A stretch of 64,000 bases of DNA from Phycisphaera sp. (lineage in GTDB: Bacteria; Planctomycetota; Phycisphaerae; Phycisphaerales; UBA1924). Every line of letters starts with the position of its first letter. The stretch's first letter is position 1. A program made the translations under genes and the position numbers. Below, piece by piece: positions 1 to 8,367 of this stretch. Where the stretch lies: the NCBI GenBank assembly GCA_020639255.1, contig JACKGZ010000001.1, forward strand, positions 186,001 through 250,000, written 5' to 3'. Under the pieces are notes generated by a model. The model saw only the letters and a program-made list of their open reading frames with translations. It searched no databases and was not told the origin of the DNA.

Positions 1-1
1 G

Positions 2-415
2 AAGCTGACCGACGAAGAACGCAGCGCCCGCAAGGACGCGCTCATGCGCGAAAACCAGGTCGCATCGATCGCCAATCAGATCGCGTCCGACAGGATCGAG
101 GCGGGCCAGTCGCTCGCCTGGCCTGCGGGCATGACTTATGAAGAGGCGTACCTCATCGAGGACTATCCGAAGGACATCGTCGAAGACGCCGGTGCTCGTT
201 GGGACGGCATGACCAGAGCCGAGCAGGCTTCCTATGTCAACGAGAAAGTCGAGCACTTCGCTACTCTGCTCGAGAGCGGCGAGTTCACAGCCGGGATGAT
301 GGCCGCCAGTTATTCGATGAAGGATCTGTTCTTCGATGCGATCTGGATCATCCTGGCGGTCGGCACCGCGTTCGGCGTCGGTGCCAATTCAAACCTTGGC
401 GAATCCGGAGCCTGA
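2..415 (+). CDS. C-terminal part of an uncharacterised membrane protein (5' end outside window)
   Basis: The reading frame is open from the window edge, so the first ATG (position 44) is probably internal; 137 residues are visible. The visible part is acidic and helical and ends in a hydrophobic stretch (LFFDAIWIILAVGTAFGVG), which reads as one C-terminal membrane segment before a short polar tail. I recognise no family. The stop at 413-415 directly abuts the stop of the convergent HD-GYP gene, so the two genes meet with no intergenic DNA. What lies upstream cannot be seen. Confidence 0.7.
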   Translation, partial: KLTDEERSARKDALMRENQVASIANQIASDRIEAGQSLAWPAGMTYEEAYLIEDYPKDIVEDAGARWDGMTRAEQASYVNEKVEHFATLLESGEFTAGMMAASYSMKDLFFDAIWIILAVGTAFGVGANSNLGESGA

Positions 416-1693
416 TTACGCGGCAACGAGCTTGGCAGCTCGGGGCAGATCGAGCGGCTGGAGCGTACGCCTCACGGTGTCGACTTCCTCAGCGATCGAC
501 ATGAAGACGTCGAGCAGCACCGGATCAAACTGCGTTGCTCGGCCCTCGCGCATGATCTCGATGGCGCGCGTATGGCTCAACGCGGGTTTGTAGACGCGGG
601 CCGACGTGAGCGCGTCGTAGACGTCCGCGATCGCGACGATGCGTGCCGCGAACGGGATCTCGTTGCCCCGCAAGCGGTTGGGATACCCGGTGCCGTCCCA
701 GCGTTCGTGGTGGCACAGAGCGATGTCGATACCCAGGTCGAGCAGCTCGTCCTCGCCGAAGCGGTCACGGATGGAAGTCAGCGTTTGCGCGCCCATGATC
801 GTGTGCTTTTCGATCAACTCGCGTTCGTGCGGGAGCAGAGCGCCAGGTTTGAGCAGGATCGCGTCTGGGATGCCGACCTTGCCGATGTCATGCAGCGACG
901 CGGCCAAGCGGATCGAGCGGATGAAGTGGTCGCTGATCTCCGGGTACTTCCGGCTGGCGGCCTTGGCGAGCAGGCAGCTGTACTCGCAGATCCGGTCGAG
1001 GTGCTGTCCGGTGTCCGTATCGCGGTAATCCGCGAGCTTGGCGAGCCCGAGGATCATGCCCTCGCGCGCGGCGATCAGATCCGAGTCTTTCCGCTGGACC
1101 TGCTGGCCAAGCACCCGGTTGGCCCGCACCAGCCGACGCTCGTGCATCGAGATGAGCGCGAGCGCCACGATGCCGGTGAGCAGGATGATGACGGCCCCGC
1201 CGAGCCAGATCCGCAGATTCATCTCGCTTGCTGCTGCGTCGCGCGCCGAGATCAGCTGTTCCGCAGGGGCGTTGACCCGGAGATAGGCGTTGTGCTTGGC
1301 AAGCGGCACCGTCGCGGTGTACGCCGACGGCCCTGATGAAGCGTCGCCCATGTGGTAGAGCTCGCGGCCGTCGTTCGAGACGATCGAGACGATCGAGTGA
1401 CCGGGGAGCTTGAGATCATCGAGCATCGCCTGAACACGGATGCCCCCTTCGGTGCCCGGTTCGATGGTTTCGGTGTCGAGCTTGGCGATTGCCAAGGCAA
1501 CGCCGCTGGCGGTGTCCTGCGCGGACGCCTCGACACGCCGGCTGTACTGATCGACCACCTCGGTGAGCACGTCTCGGCTGCCCGACCACCAACCCATACC
1601 GACCACCAGCCCCTGGGCGAGCAGGATGATCACGATGATCATCAATCTCGCCGGGGCGGCCCCGAGTCGGTCTGGTCTGCGTTTGTAAAACAT
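416..1693 (-). CDS. Membrane-anchored HD-GYP domain protein (putative cyclic-di-GMP phosphodiesterase)
   Basis: A 425-residue protein. It has an N-terminal membrane helix (about residues 17-37), an extracytoplasmic sensor-like region (about 40-160), a second membrane helix (about 163-183), a short linker, then an HD-GYP domain (about 210-415). The HD pair lies in LHDIGKVGIP (residues 268-269) and the GYP signature in HHERWDGTGYP (about 328-338), followed by the usual A-R-I-V-A-I-A-D-V-Y-D-A-L-T block. HD-GYP enzymes hydrolyse cyclic di-GMP, or cGAMP in some branches. All expected metal and catalytic motifs appear intact. The extracytoplasmic domain suggests that an external signal controls the activity; the ligand is unknown. 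Confidence 0.93.
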   Translation of the reverse strand: MFYKRRPDRLGAAPARLMIIVIILLAQGLVVGMGWWSGSRDVLTEVVDQYSRRVEASAQDTASGVALAIAKLDTETIEPGTEGGIRVQAMLDDLKLPGHSIVSIVSNDGRELYHMGDASSGPSAYTATVPLAKHNAYLRVNAPAEQLISARDAAASEMNLRIWLGGAVIILLTGIVALALISMHERRLVRANRVLGQQVQRKDSDLIAAREGMILGLAKLADYRDTDTGQHLDRICEYSCLLAKAASRKYPEISDHFIRSIRLAASLHDIGKVGIPDAILLKPGALLPHERELIEKHTIMGAQTLTSIRDRFGEDELLDLGIDIALCHHERWDGTGYPNRLRGNEIPFAARIVAIADVYDALTSARVYKPALSHTRAIEIMREGRATQFDPVLLDVFMSIAEEVDTVRRTLQPLDLPRAAKLVAA

Positions 1694-1829
1694 ACGTCAC
1701 GCTTCACATCGGCAGGATCCGAACGGCGTGCGGCATGTGTCAAGCGACTTGGTCGCGCAGATTCGTTCTCGGCCCGGCGCATCTGGACAGGGGATGCCTG
1801 ATCTGGGTGGTAAACGTTCCAGGCCGAAC

Positions 1830-2861
1830 TCAGGCATTCGACGTCGCATGGGCCGAGTGCAGGAGCGTCTCGGGCGCGGCGCCGTCCAGGAGACCCTGCT
1901 TGAAGTACCAACGCGCCGTCCGCTCGAAACCTGTCCGAAGCGGTACCTGGGCCTCAAAGCCGAGCTGCTCCTTCGCCTTGGCGCCGGTAAACGCCCGGTC
2001 CTTGATGAAGAAGTCCAGCCGTCTCCTGTGGAGCGGAGGCTCGATCCCGAATGGCTTGCAGACCATCTCGCAGAGCCTGGCTGCAGTCATCACAGGCCCG
2101 ACAGGTACCGAGCCCTTGCGGAGCGGGGTGCCGACGCAGTCCGAAACAATCCGCGCGACCTCGCTGATAGGGTGGTACTTGCGGCCGCAGATCACGTACT
2201 GCTGGTTGATCGCGTTCGGGTTCGTTGCACAAGCCATGAAGCCTCGGCAGAGATCGTCGACATACGTGAAGTGATACACCACGCTGCCCGACCCGATCAT
2301 CCTGAACCTTCCGGTGTGGATCATCCGGAAGAGCTTCAGGAATCGCAGATCGCCCGGGCCATAGATGCCCGCGGGGCGCACGATCGAGACGGGCATGCCT
2401 TCTTCTGCTGCGGCTTTGGCGAGCATCTCTCCCTTGAGCTTGGTGCGTTGGTAGATATCACCCGGCGCAAAGGGCGCGGTTTCGTCGACCGGGCGCTGCT
2501 TGACCCGGCCGTGCACACCGATGGTCGAACAGTGCACGACCCGGCTTACGCCGAACTTCCGAGCGGCACTCAGCACATTCTCTGTGCCGCAGACGTTAAC
2601 GTCGTGGTACACACTATCGGGGTGCTTGGCCGAGCGGTAGAGCGCAGCGATGTGGTAGATCACCTCGCAGCCCTCGGCCGCGCGGCGGACATCATCCTTC
2701 GAGCGAATATCGCCGGTCACGATGCTCGCGCCTGCTGCGGTGAGCTTCTCCGTGCGTGCACTCTTGCGTGCCAGCGCAACAACCTCGTCGCCCTGCTCGA
2801 TGAGCATCTCAGCGAGTCGGCCGCCCGTAAACCCGGTTGCGCCTGTCACCAGTACCCGCAT
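1830..2861 (-). CDS. NAD-dependent epimerase/dehydratase family protein (copy 1 of tandem pair)
   Basis: Extended short-chain dehydrogenase with the N-terminal dinucleotide-binding motif VTGATGFTGG and the catalytic Tyr-x-x-x-Lys as YQRTK (near residue 140), followed by the family's I-V-R-P-A-G-I-Y-G-P-G-D strip. The longer frame adds METAC at 2876, but MRVLVTG at 2861 places the Rossmann motif in the usual position. It is clearly paralogous to the next gene upstream (2898-3956): the same C-terminal CEMVCKPFGIEPPLHRRR-type block occurs in both. Such enzymes act on nucleotide sugars or 3-beta-hydroxy compounds; the substrate cannot be told. Probably the last gene of a leftward operon. Confidence 0.88.
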   Translation of the reverse strand: MRVLVTGATGFTGGRLAEMLIEQGDEVVALARKSARTEKLTAAGASIVTGDIRSKDDVRRAAEGCEVIYHIAALYRSAKHPDSVYHDVNVCGTENVLSAARKFGVSRVVHCSTIGVHGRVKQRPVDETAPFAPGDIYQRTKLKGEMLAKAAAEEGMPVSIVRPAGIYGPGDLRFLKLFRMIHTGRFRMIGSGSVVYHFTYVDDLCRGFMACATNPNAINQQYVICGRKYHPISEVARIVSDCVGTPLRKGSVPVGPVMTAARLCEMVCKPFGIEPPLHRRRLDFFIKDRAFTGAKAKEQLGFEAQVPLRTGFERTARWYFKQGLLDGAAPETLLHSAHATSNA

Positions 2862-2897
2862 GCAAGCCGTCTCCAAACTGGCGACGGCGAGTCGGGG

Positions 2898-3956
2898 TCA
2901 GACGGCCGAACCCACGGTCTCTCTCGCGATCGCCGGCGGCAGGCGGAGCTGAGCCGCCGGTGAACCGCCAAGGTATCCGCATTCTCGGTACCAGTCCCCC
3001 GTCTGCTTCAGCCCGGCTTTCAGATCCACCCGAGGTTCATACCCCAGTAGCCTGCGGGCCTTGCTTATATCGAACGACCGGTTCTGCTTGAACCAGTCTA
3101 CCCGCCTCGGAAACAGCGGCGGTGTAATTCCGCACGGTTTGCAGACCGCTTCACAGACCACCGCAGCCGCCCGAAGTGGCGTGAACGGGAGGTATCGGAC
3201 CTTCACGGTCATATCCATCGCCTCGGCGACCGCCTGAACGAGCTCGTTGAGCTCGTACGAGCGGTTATCGGCGATGATGAAAGATTCACCGATGATGCCT
3301 TCTCTTTCCGCCGCCAGCTCGAATGCATCGACGAGGTTCTCGATGTGGAGCGGGTGGTAGTGCGTCTTCCCGTCGCCGAACATCAGGAAGGTGCCCTTCT
3401 TCACAAGGCGGAAGAGGATGAGGAACCTTCCCGGATCGCCCGGGCCGTAGATCGCCGCGGGCCGGATGACCGTCGCGGGCAGGTTCTTGTCGCGGACGTA
3501 GTCGAGGACGAGCTTCTCGCCGTCGTACTTGGTCTGCTGGTAGTAGTCGGCCGGTGTGATCGGGCTGTCTTCGTTGCCCTGCTTGGTGGTGATGTTGCCG
3601 TGCACGCCGACGGTCGAGCAGTACACAAGACGGCGCACGCCGTGACGCAGACACGAGTCACACACGTTCCGCGTGCCCTCGACGTTGACATCCCAGTAGT
3701 GCTGCTGAGGCACGTTGAGCTTGCGGAAGGCAGCCGCGACGTGGTGCACGATCTCGCACCCCTCGATCACACGATCAACAACGTCCTTCTCGGTGACGCT
3801 GGCGATCGTGATCTCGGCGCCGAGCTCCTTGAGGTGGTCGTGGAAGAGACCGGGTTGATTATCCAACACGCGTACGTGCTGGCCGTCTTCGATGAGCCTG
3901 CGGACGAGATGGCTCCCGGTGAATCCGGTGCCGCCGGTGACGAGCGTTGTCATCAC
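2898..3956 (-). CDS. NAD-dependent epimerase/dehydratase family protein (copy 2 of tandem pair)
   Basis: A 352-residue extended short-chain dehydrogenase. MMTTLVTGGTGFTGSHLVRR gives the GxxGxxG nucleotide-binding loop, the catalytic pair is YYQQTK, and IRPAAIYGPGDPG is the substrate-domain signature. The C-terminal CEAVCKPCGITPPLFPRR matches the downstream paralogue, so the pair arose by tandem duplication. Only about 36 bp separate them, which suggests co-transcription. Likely role: epimerisation, reduction or dehydration of a nucleotide-activated sugar or a sterol-like alcohol. No polysaccharide genes are adjacent to narrow this down. Confidence 0.9.
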   Translation of the reverse strand: MMTTLVTGGTGFTGSHLVRRLIEDGQHVRVLDNQPGLFHDHLKELGAEITIASVTEKDVVDRVIEGCEIVHHVAAAFRKLNVPQQHYWDVNVEGTRNVCDSCLRHGVRRLVYCSTVGVHGNITTKQGNEDSPITPADYYQQTKYDGEKLVLDYVRDKNLPATVIRPAAIYGPGDPGRFLILFRLVKKGTFLMFGDGKTHYHPLHIENLVDAFELAAEREGIIGESFIIADNRSYELNELVQAVAEAMDMTVKVRYLPFTPLRAAAVVCEAVCKPCGITPPLFPRRVDWFKQNRSFDISKARRLLGYEPRVDLKAGLKQTGDWYRECGYLGGSPAAQLRLPPAIARETVGSAV

Positions 3957-4149
3957 ACGATTCCTTCCCTGACATTGTCTCCGCGACTCCGGCGCGGCCC
4001 ATGTGCTGCCGGCTTCTTCCCGGTCGCAAATGCGGCCGCGGTGAGGCGCTCCTCGGTCATCACACTGGCGCAGGGTAGGAGGCCTGAATCCATCCGGAAA
4101 GTCCGAACGAAACCACTCGACAAATCTTCTTCGAGCGACAGCGATCGGC

Positions 4150-4941
4150 TTAGCCGAGTCGGACGCGTACTTGCGTCACGATCGCTCGAACCAGCCCGTC
4201 GCGTCGACCGATGGCCGAATCGTTTGGCAGAGGCGAGGCGAGACGGTGCCGAAGATCTTCGCTCGCCGTGCCCGGATCGAGCCAACCCTCGAGCCAGAGC
4301 CCGTACTGCCCGGCGCGCGTCGCGTGCCGCGGGATGGGCAACGGGTCGGTGCCGGGCAGGATTGGAACGCCCATTTCACGGGCCAGACCGAAGATCGCAC
4401 CGTCCCCAAGGCCGGCGGGCCGAGCAGCTGAGTCTCCAAGCGCGATGCCCTTGGGGCCGAATCGGCGGACAAGTTCGAGCATCCGGGCTTTGCGCTTGCC
4501 CGTCCACTTCCCAAAGCCCCAGGGCAATGTCACCAGCGCCCCGGCTTCGAGACCCTGCTCGATCGTCTCCTCCACACCGAGGCCGTCCTCGATCTCGATC
4601 GCCGATGCGAGCGTGAGCACCTCGAGCCCGTCGCGCGTGGCGGTCTGCCGGCCGTTGACGATCAGGAGCGATCTGTCGTCGTCGTGCCTGCAGCGAACAA
4701 CGTGCGGATCGGCCGTGGACTCGACGCGCCATCGCCCGATGGGGCTCTCGGTCGATGCGAGGCGATCGAAGCCGTGCTCGCCCTTGGCCTCGGTCAGCAT
4801 GAGCACGCCTTCGCATGATTTCGCCCCAAGCCGCGTCGACGCGCGCTCGAAGTGGCGCACCGCGCCGTCCAGGACTGCCGCCGGGTCGTGGCTCTGGCGC
4901 AGGTGGACGTGGGCGTCGATGAGTGTGACGACATCAGGCAT
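4150..4941 (-). CDS. Amidohydrolase/PHP-like metal-dependent hydrolase
   Basis: 263 residues opening with the metal-binding strand LIDAHVHL (His at 11 and 13), the H-x-H signature of amidohydrolase and PHP barrels. A later ILPGTDPLP segment could supply the distal aspartate. The other canonical barrel histidines are not obvious, so activity is uncertain. The start overlaps the stop of the upstream YdjM-like gene by 8 nt, so the two are probably translationally coupled. Together with VanZ-LamG upstream they look like one three-gene leftward operon. Nothing in the sequence identifies a substrate. Confidence 0.65.
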   Translation of the reverse strand: MPDVVTLIDAHVHLRQSHDPAAVLDGAVRHFERASTRLGAKSCEGVLMLTEAKGEHGFDRLASTESPIGRWRVESTADPHVVRCRHDDDRSLLIVNGRQTATRDGLEVLTLASAIEIEDGLGVEETIEQGLEAGALVTLPWGFGKWTGKRKARMLELVRRFGPKGIALGDSAARPAGLGDGAIFGLAREMGVPILPGTDPLPIPRHATRAGQYGLWLEGWLDPGTASEDLRHRLASPLPNDSAIGRRDGLVRAIVTQVRVRLG

Positions 4942-5476
4942 CGCGTTGTCTCCGTCGGCGTCGGCGGACCACGAGCACCGTCAGGCCCCAGACCACGAGC
5001 CCGAAGGCGACCTCGTTGGCGAGCATCAGAAGGTGCAGGTCGTAGCGTTTCCAGTTGCTATGCTCGACACCCACGAACACGCCGTAGGGCGAAGCGAGGC
5101 GTTCAGAATAGATCGGCCAGAACATCGCCACGCCTCTCGATCCGATCGTCACCAGGTCCATCACGACGTGCAGAGCGTACAGCAGCGTGCCGATCGCAAA
5201 CGCGCGAAGCGTGCGCGATTTCGGTGAGATCAGCCTCAGCGCGCACGCGAAGAGCACACCGAACGCCGGCGCGAGCAGGAACGAATGCGAGTACGACCCG
5301 TGCTCGGCGAAGGGCTTGCCCGTGCGCATCCAGCTGATGGCGATGTCCATGTCCGGCGCGACGCACGCGAAACCCAGGAGCCCAAAGACAATCAGCCCGC
5401 GTAAGCCCTTGGTCTCCGCGCCGAGCGCCGCACGGGCGGGGATGGCGAGCGAGCCGTGGGCGATGGGTGAGGGCAC
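4934..5476 (-). CDS. YdjM/DUF457-like membrane protein (putative membrane-bound metal-dependent hydrolase)
   Basis: From a GTG at 5476 it encodes 180 residues, mostly hydrophobic with about four or five membrane segments. It has the family pattern of VPSPIAHGSLA at the start, then CVAPDMDI and HGSYSHSFL. These D-x-D and H-x-x-x-H-S residues are typical of the YdjM (DUF457) group of inner-membrane proteins annotated as metal-dependent hydrolases. I prefer GTG 5476 over the longer ATG frame (5542): it sits 2 nt after the stop of the upstream gene, has a GGAG about 8 nt before it, and starts exactly at the family N terminus. The polar C-terminal tail is arginine-rich. Confidence 0.75.
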   Translation of the reverse strand: MPSPIAHGSLAIPARAALGAETKGLRGLIVFGLLGFACVAPDMDIAISWMRTGKPFAEHGSYSHSFLLAPAFGVLFACALRLISPKSRTLRAFAIGTLLYALHVVMDLVTIGSRGVAMFWPIYSERLASPYGVFVGVEHSNWKRYDLHLLMLANEVAFGLVVWGLTVLVVRRRRRRQRDA

Positions 5477-5478
5477 GT

Positions 5479-6954
5479 TCAGGACTCCGGGTCTGGGCGC
5501 AGTTCGGCGGTGATCGTTCGGTTCTCGGCCCTGTTCATCCACCAGCCGAGCACCAGGCCGACAGCGACGCAGACGCCGCCGACCGCCGCCGCATTCATCG
5601 GCAAAGTCCGCCCCGCGGTTTGGGCGTATCCGAGAGCCGCCGCGATCGCGACGCCCCCGAACACCCCGGCAATCACGCCCCGCCCCATCGGCCCTCGGGC
5701 GAGAGCCGTCGCGATCAGACCGATCGGGAGATACAGCACCACGCCCGCGATCCAGCTCTTGCCCGCCGAGCGGATCTTGAGCCAGTCGCCGAGCTTGCTG
5801 ATCGATTCGCGTTCACCCATGTCGACGCCGTCGACCCAGAGCCGTGAGCGCCCGCCGGTGGTCGTGACGATGAGGTGCACACGCTTGCCCGCCTCGAAGA
5901 CGCCGGGCCACTCGATCTGGATATCCGCGCCGTTGGGCCCCGCGCGCCTCGTGCGGACGCGCAGCACTGCCGCGTCTCCCTCCTGCCCGAGCGTGATGTT
6001 GCGATAGTCGAGCCCCTTGGAGATCGTCACAATCCGGGCCGGCCCGAACTGCTCCGTAAGCGTGGGTGTGCACTCGACCTCGATCGTCGCGCCGCCGGCC
6101 TCGACGATCGCCTGGGTGATCTCACTCGCCGGCCGCTGGCCCTGTGCATACCGGCCCTCATCGAGCTCGAGGCCCCGCTCGGAATAGACAATGTCCTTGG
6201 TGCGCAGATCGAAATCGATCGAACCGAGACACTCCGGGCCTTGGGCAAGGTCGTAGATCAGCGATGGAGCGAGCGACTGCCTCGCCCCGATGCCCCCATC
6301 CTGTGCGAGGGACGTGTCACTGAGAGTTTGTGCCCGGCTTTGGTCGATGGCGTGCGCGTAAACAGCAGCCGTGTGAATCACTCCCGACCAGTTTCGCTGG
6401 CCCTCATATTCGTCGCCGAGCATGAACGGAAAGCTCTCGTCCCAGACCTCGATGCGGTGCCCCATCTGCCCGCGCACAACGGCTGCGCATGCGAGTGCGG
6501 TCCAGACGACAAGCAGCAGCGTCCAGATCGCACGCCTGGCGCGTCCGAGCACCGCTCCGGCCCGGCACGCGACGGGAATCAGCCAGACACCGAGGCCCGC
6601 GCCGACCCACTGCACGCCAAGGTCGCCTACCCGTGCGTGCCGGTGTGCGACGCCGGCCTGCACGAACTCGAGCGCAATGAGCGCCGCGCAGACCACGGCC
6701 GCGGGCATCCACCTCCGCTTCCATCGTCGACAGGCCGAGAGCAGCCAGACCCCGAGCATCGCCGGCAGCGCGTGCACCGGCAGATACAGGTCAAAGGGAT
6801 CTCGCAGAGCCTGCTTCAGGTCGTGCAGATAGACCCCGCCCGTGCGCACGAAGCCGAACGGATAGAGCGTGACGAACACGACCACGATCGCCAGGAGCGC
6901 GAGCGCAACGCGTGCGTCACCGGCATGAGTTCGGGCTCGCGGCTCATCGGGCAT
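5479..6954 (-). CDS. VanZ-like membrane protein fused to a LamG/concanavalin A-like domain
   Basis: 491 residues. N-terminal membrane helices (about 17-37, 60-80, 85-105, 115-135, 145-165) include the VanZ-type pattern ending in DLGVQWVGAGLGV. A central extracytoplasmic beta-rich region (about 180-385) contains WSGVIHTAAVYAHAIDQ and VHLIVTTTGGRSRLWVDG, the typical strand of a concanavalin A-like lectin/glucanase fold. Two to three further helices follow (about 400-470). The insertion of a lectin-like domain between VanZ helices recurs in planctomycete-type genomes, but its role is unknown. It heads the leftward operon with the YdjM-like and amidohydrolase-like genes. Confidence 0.8.
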   Translation of the reverse strand: MPDEPRARTHAGDARVALALLAIVVVFVTLYPFGFVRTGGVYLHDLKQALRDPFDLYLPVHALPAMLGVWLLSACRRWKRRWMPAAVVCAALIALEFVQAGVAHRHARVGDLGVQWVGAGLGVWLIPVACRAGAVLGRARRAIWTLLLVVWTALACAAVVRGQMGHRIEVWDESFPFMLGDEYEGQRNWSGVIHTAAVYAHAIDQSRAQTLSDTSLAQDGGIGARQSLAPSLIYDLAQGPECLGSIDFDLRTKDIVYSERGLELDEGRYAQGQRPASEITQAIVEAGGATIEVECTPTLTEQFGPARIVTISKGLDYRNITLGQEGDAAVLRVRTRRAGPNGADIQIEWPGVFEAGKRVHLIVTTTGGRSRLWVDGVDMGERESISKLGDWLKIRSAGKSWIAGVVLYLPIGLIATALARGPMGRGVIAGVFGGVAIAAALGYAQTAGRTLPMNAAAVGGVCVAVGLVLGWWMNRAENRTITAELRPDPES

Positions 6955-7004
6955 GCACTAGTGTTGCCCGTTGGCGAGAGCCGTGCGCGGATTGCGGGAA
7001 TCGA

Positions 7005-7637
7005 TCAGGCCTGCCCGCCGCAGCCGCCACCGCCGCAGCCCTCGCCACCTTCCTCGCAGTCGCCGCCTTTGCCTTTACCCTTGCCCTGGCCGCAGCCACC
7101 ACCCATTCCGCACGCGCCGCTTTCATCGCCGCCCGCGGCCCGTTTGAATGCGGGCAGGTGGCAGTTCTCGCTCGCGCTGCGGAGCTTCGAGAACGTCCGC
7201 AGGATCTGCGGGTCGCGTACCGCGGCTTCGATCTCGTCGTAGAGGCCCACGTTGTCGATCTCGGCTTGAGCCGCCATCTCGCACGCGGCCTCGAACGTCT
7301 CGGGCACCTCAAACTCGAAGATCGGGGACGCGGGCACATCCGCACCCAGGCGTTCGAACTGGGCCACGAGCGCCCGCTGGTGGTTCCGCTCGGCGTTGAC
7401 GATCATCGAGAAGGGCCGGCGCTCGCCGTGGACCTTCATGATCGCCATGTACATCGCCTCGGACTTCCGCTCGTCCTCGAGCGCCTTGGCAAGGGCATCC
7501 AGAGTCGATTCCATCTCGGGAAGGCCCATCGAGACCGGGGCTGGGGCCTCGGGAGCGATCTTGCAGCATTCCTTGCCGGCACCCTGGCAGCCCATTAAGA
7601 ACGCCAGACCCAGACCCATCGCAGCGACTGATTTCAT
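7005..7637 (-). CDS. Lipoprotein with ferritin-like four-helix domain and Gly/Cys/Lys-rich tail
   Basis: 210 residues. The signal peptide ends in a lipobox-like FLMGCQG, so lipidation on Cys-16 is likely. Residues about 40-165 read as a four-helix ferritin-like bundle of the DUF2202 kind, with E-x-x-x-x-x-M-Y and E-R-N-H spacing (LEDERKSEAMYM and VNAERNHQRALV). These Glu/His residues could form a metal site, as known for that fold. The last 40 residues are almost only Gly, Cys, Lys and Glu (GMGGGCGQGKGKGKGG then CGGGGCGG), a possible metal-binding or disordered tail. It is divergent from the lipocalin-like gene at 7805, and the shared 167 bp must hold both promoters. Confidence 0.75.
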   Translation of the reverse strand: MKSVAAMGLGLAFLMGCQGAGKECCKIAPEAPAPVSMGLPEMESTLDALAKALEDERKSEAMYMAIMKVHGERRPFSMIVNAERNHQRALVAQFERLGADVPASPIFEFEVPETFEAACEMAAQAEIDNVGLYDEIEAAVRDPQILRTFSKLRSASENCHLPAFKRAAGGDESGACGMGGGCGQGKGKGKGGDCEEGGEGCGGGGCGGQA

Positions 7638-7804
7638 GTGAACCTCCTGCCGCGTGGAGTACGCGGCCGTATTGCGGATCTATCTATAGAAAATAGAGAC
7701 ACGACTCTGCAGCGCCGCTCCCGTAAACTGCAGGAATTGCGGCCAAACCCGGCCACAATCCGAAGATCGTTCTGATCGGCATGTCGAAGCCGAAGGAGAC
7801 ACCT

Positions 7805-8344
7805 ATGCCCCGCCCGACCCTTGCGATGCTGCTCGCCTCTGTCACCACCCTTGTCGGCTGCCAGTCCACGGGCGTGCATCGCGTCCACGCGAATCCGACG
7901 GTCACTGTCGAGACGATGGACGCGCTCTCCAAACTCCAGGGCGAATGGGAGATGGTCAGCGCCGATGGCACCACCGGCCCGGGCTCCGTCTTCCACGTCA
8001 CCGCGGGCGGCTCGGCGGTCCGCGAGGTCATGTTCCCCGGCCACGAACACGAGATGACCAACCTCTACCACATGGACGGCACCGACGTCGTCTGCACCCA
8101 CTACTGCGCCAGCGGCAACCAGCCCCGCATGGTCGCCAGCGGCCTCACCCAGACCGACGAAGGCCCCGCCCTCGACTTCAAGTTCGACAGCGTCTCCAAC
8201 TTCATCGAGGGCCAGGACCACTACATGGGCGGCCTCCGCGTCACCTTTATCAACGACAACGTCATCCACCAGGACTGGACAAGCTTCGACGAGAACGGCA
8301 ACGAAGCCCACTCGGTCACGTTCGTCCTCAAGCGCAAGGGCTGA
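7805..8344 (+). CDS. Secreted lipoprotein, lipocalin-like (DUF1579-type) domain
   Basis: From ATG 7805 (AAGGAG 8 nt upstream; the ATG at 7781 lacks a site) it encodes 179 residues. The signal peptide has lipobox LVGCQS. The mature part begins with LSKLQGEWEMVSADG and continues as alternating beta strands, like the small beta-barrel proteins annotated DUF1579 or 'lipocalin-like'. The ligand is unknown. It lies 23 nt upstream of the HI0933-family flavoprotein gene on the same strand, separated only by a perfect 7-bp inverted repeat, so co-transcription is possible. Confidence 0.75.
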   Translation: MPRPTLAMLLASVTTLVGCQSTGVHRVHANPTVTVETMDALSKLQGEWEMVSADGTTGPGSVFHVTAGGSAVREVMFPGHEHEMTNLYHMDGTDVVCTHYCASGNQPRMVASGLTQTDEGPALDFKFDSVSNFIEGQDHYMGGLRVTFINDNVIHQDWTSFDENGNEAHSVTFVLKRKG

Positions 8345-8350
8345 ATGGCC

Positions 8351-8366
8351 GGCTACGCTCGTAGCC
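8351..8366 (+). promoter_or_regulatory. Intercistronic inverted repeat just before the HI0933-family start codon
   Basis: GGCTACG-CT-CGTAGCC, a perfect 7-bp palindrome ending one base before the ATG at 8368. In RNA it would fold over the ribosome-binding region of the downstream gene. It may attenuate translation or mark the end of the upstream message. Confidence 0.4.
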
Positions 8367-8367
8367 A

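Noticed and set aside
1728..2963. 411-residue plus-strand frame opposite the epimerase gene
   Set aside because: Low-complexity product without motifs; the opposite strand has a full SDR fold.
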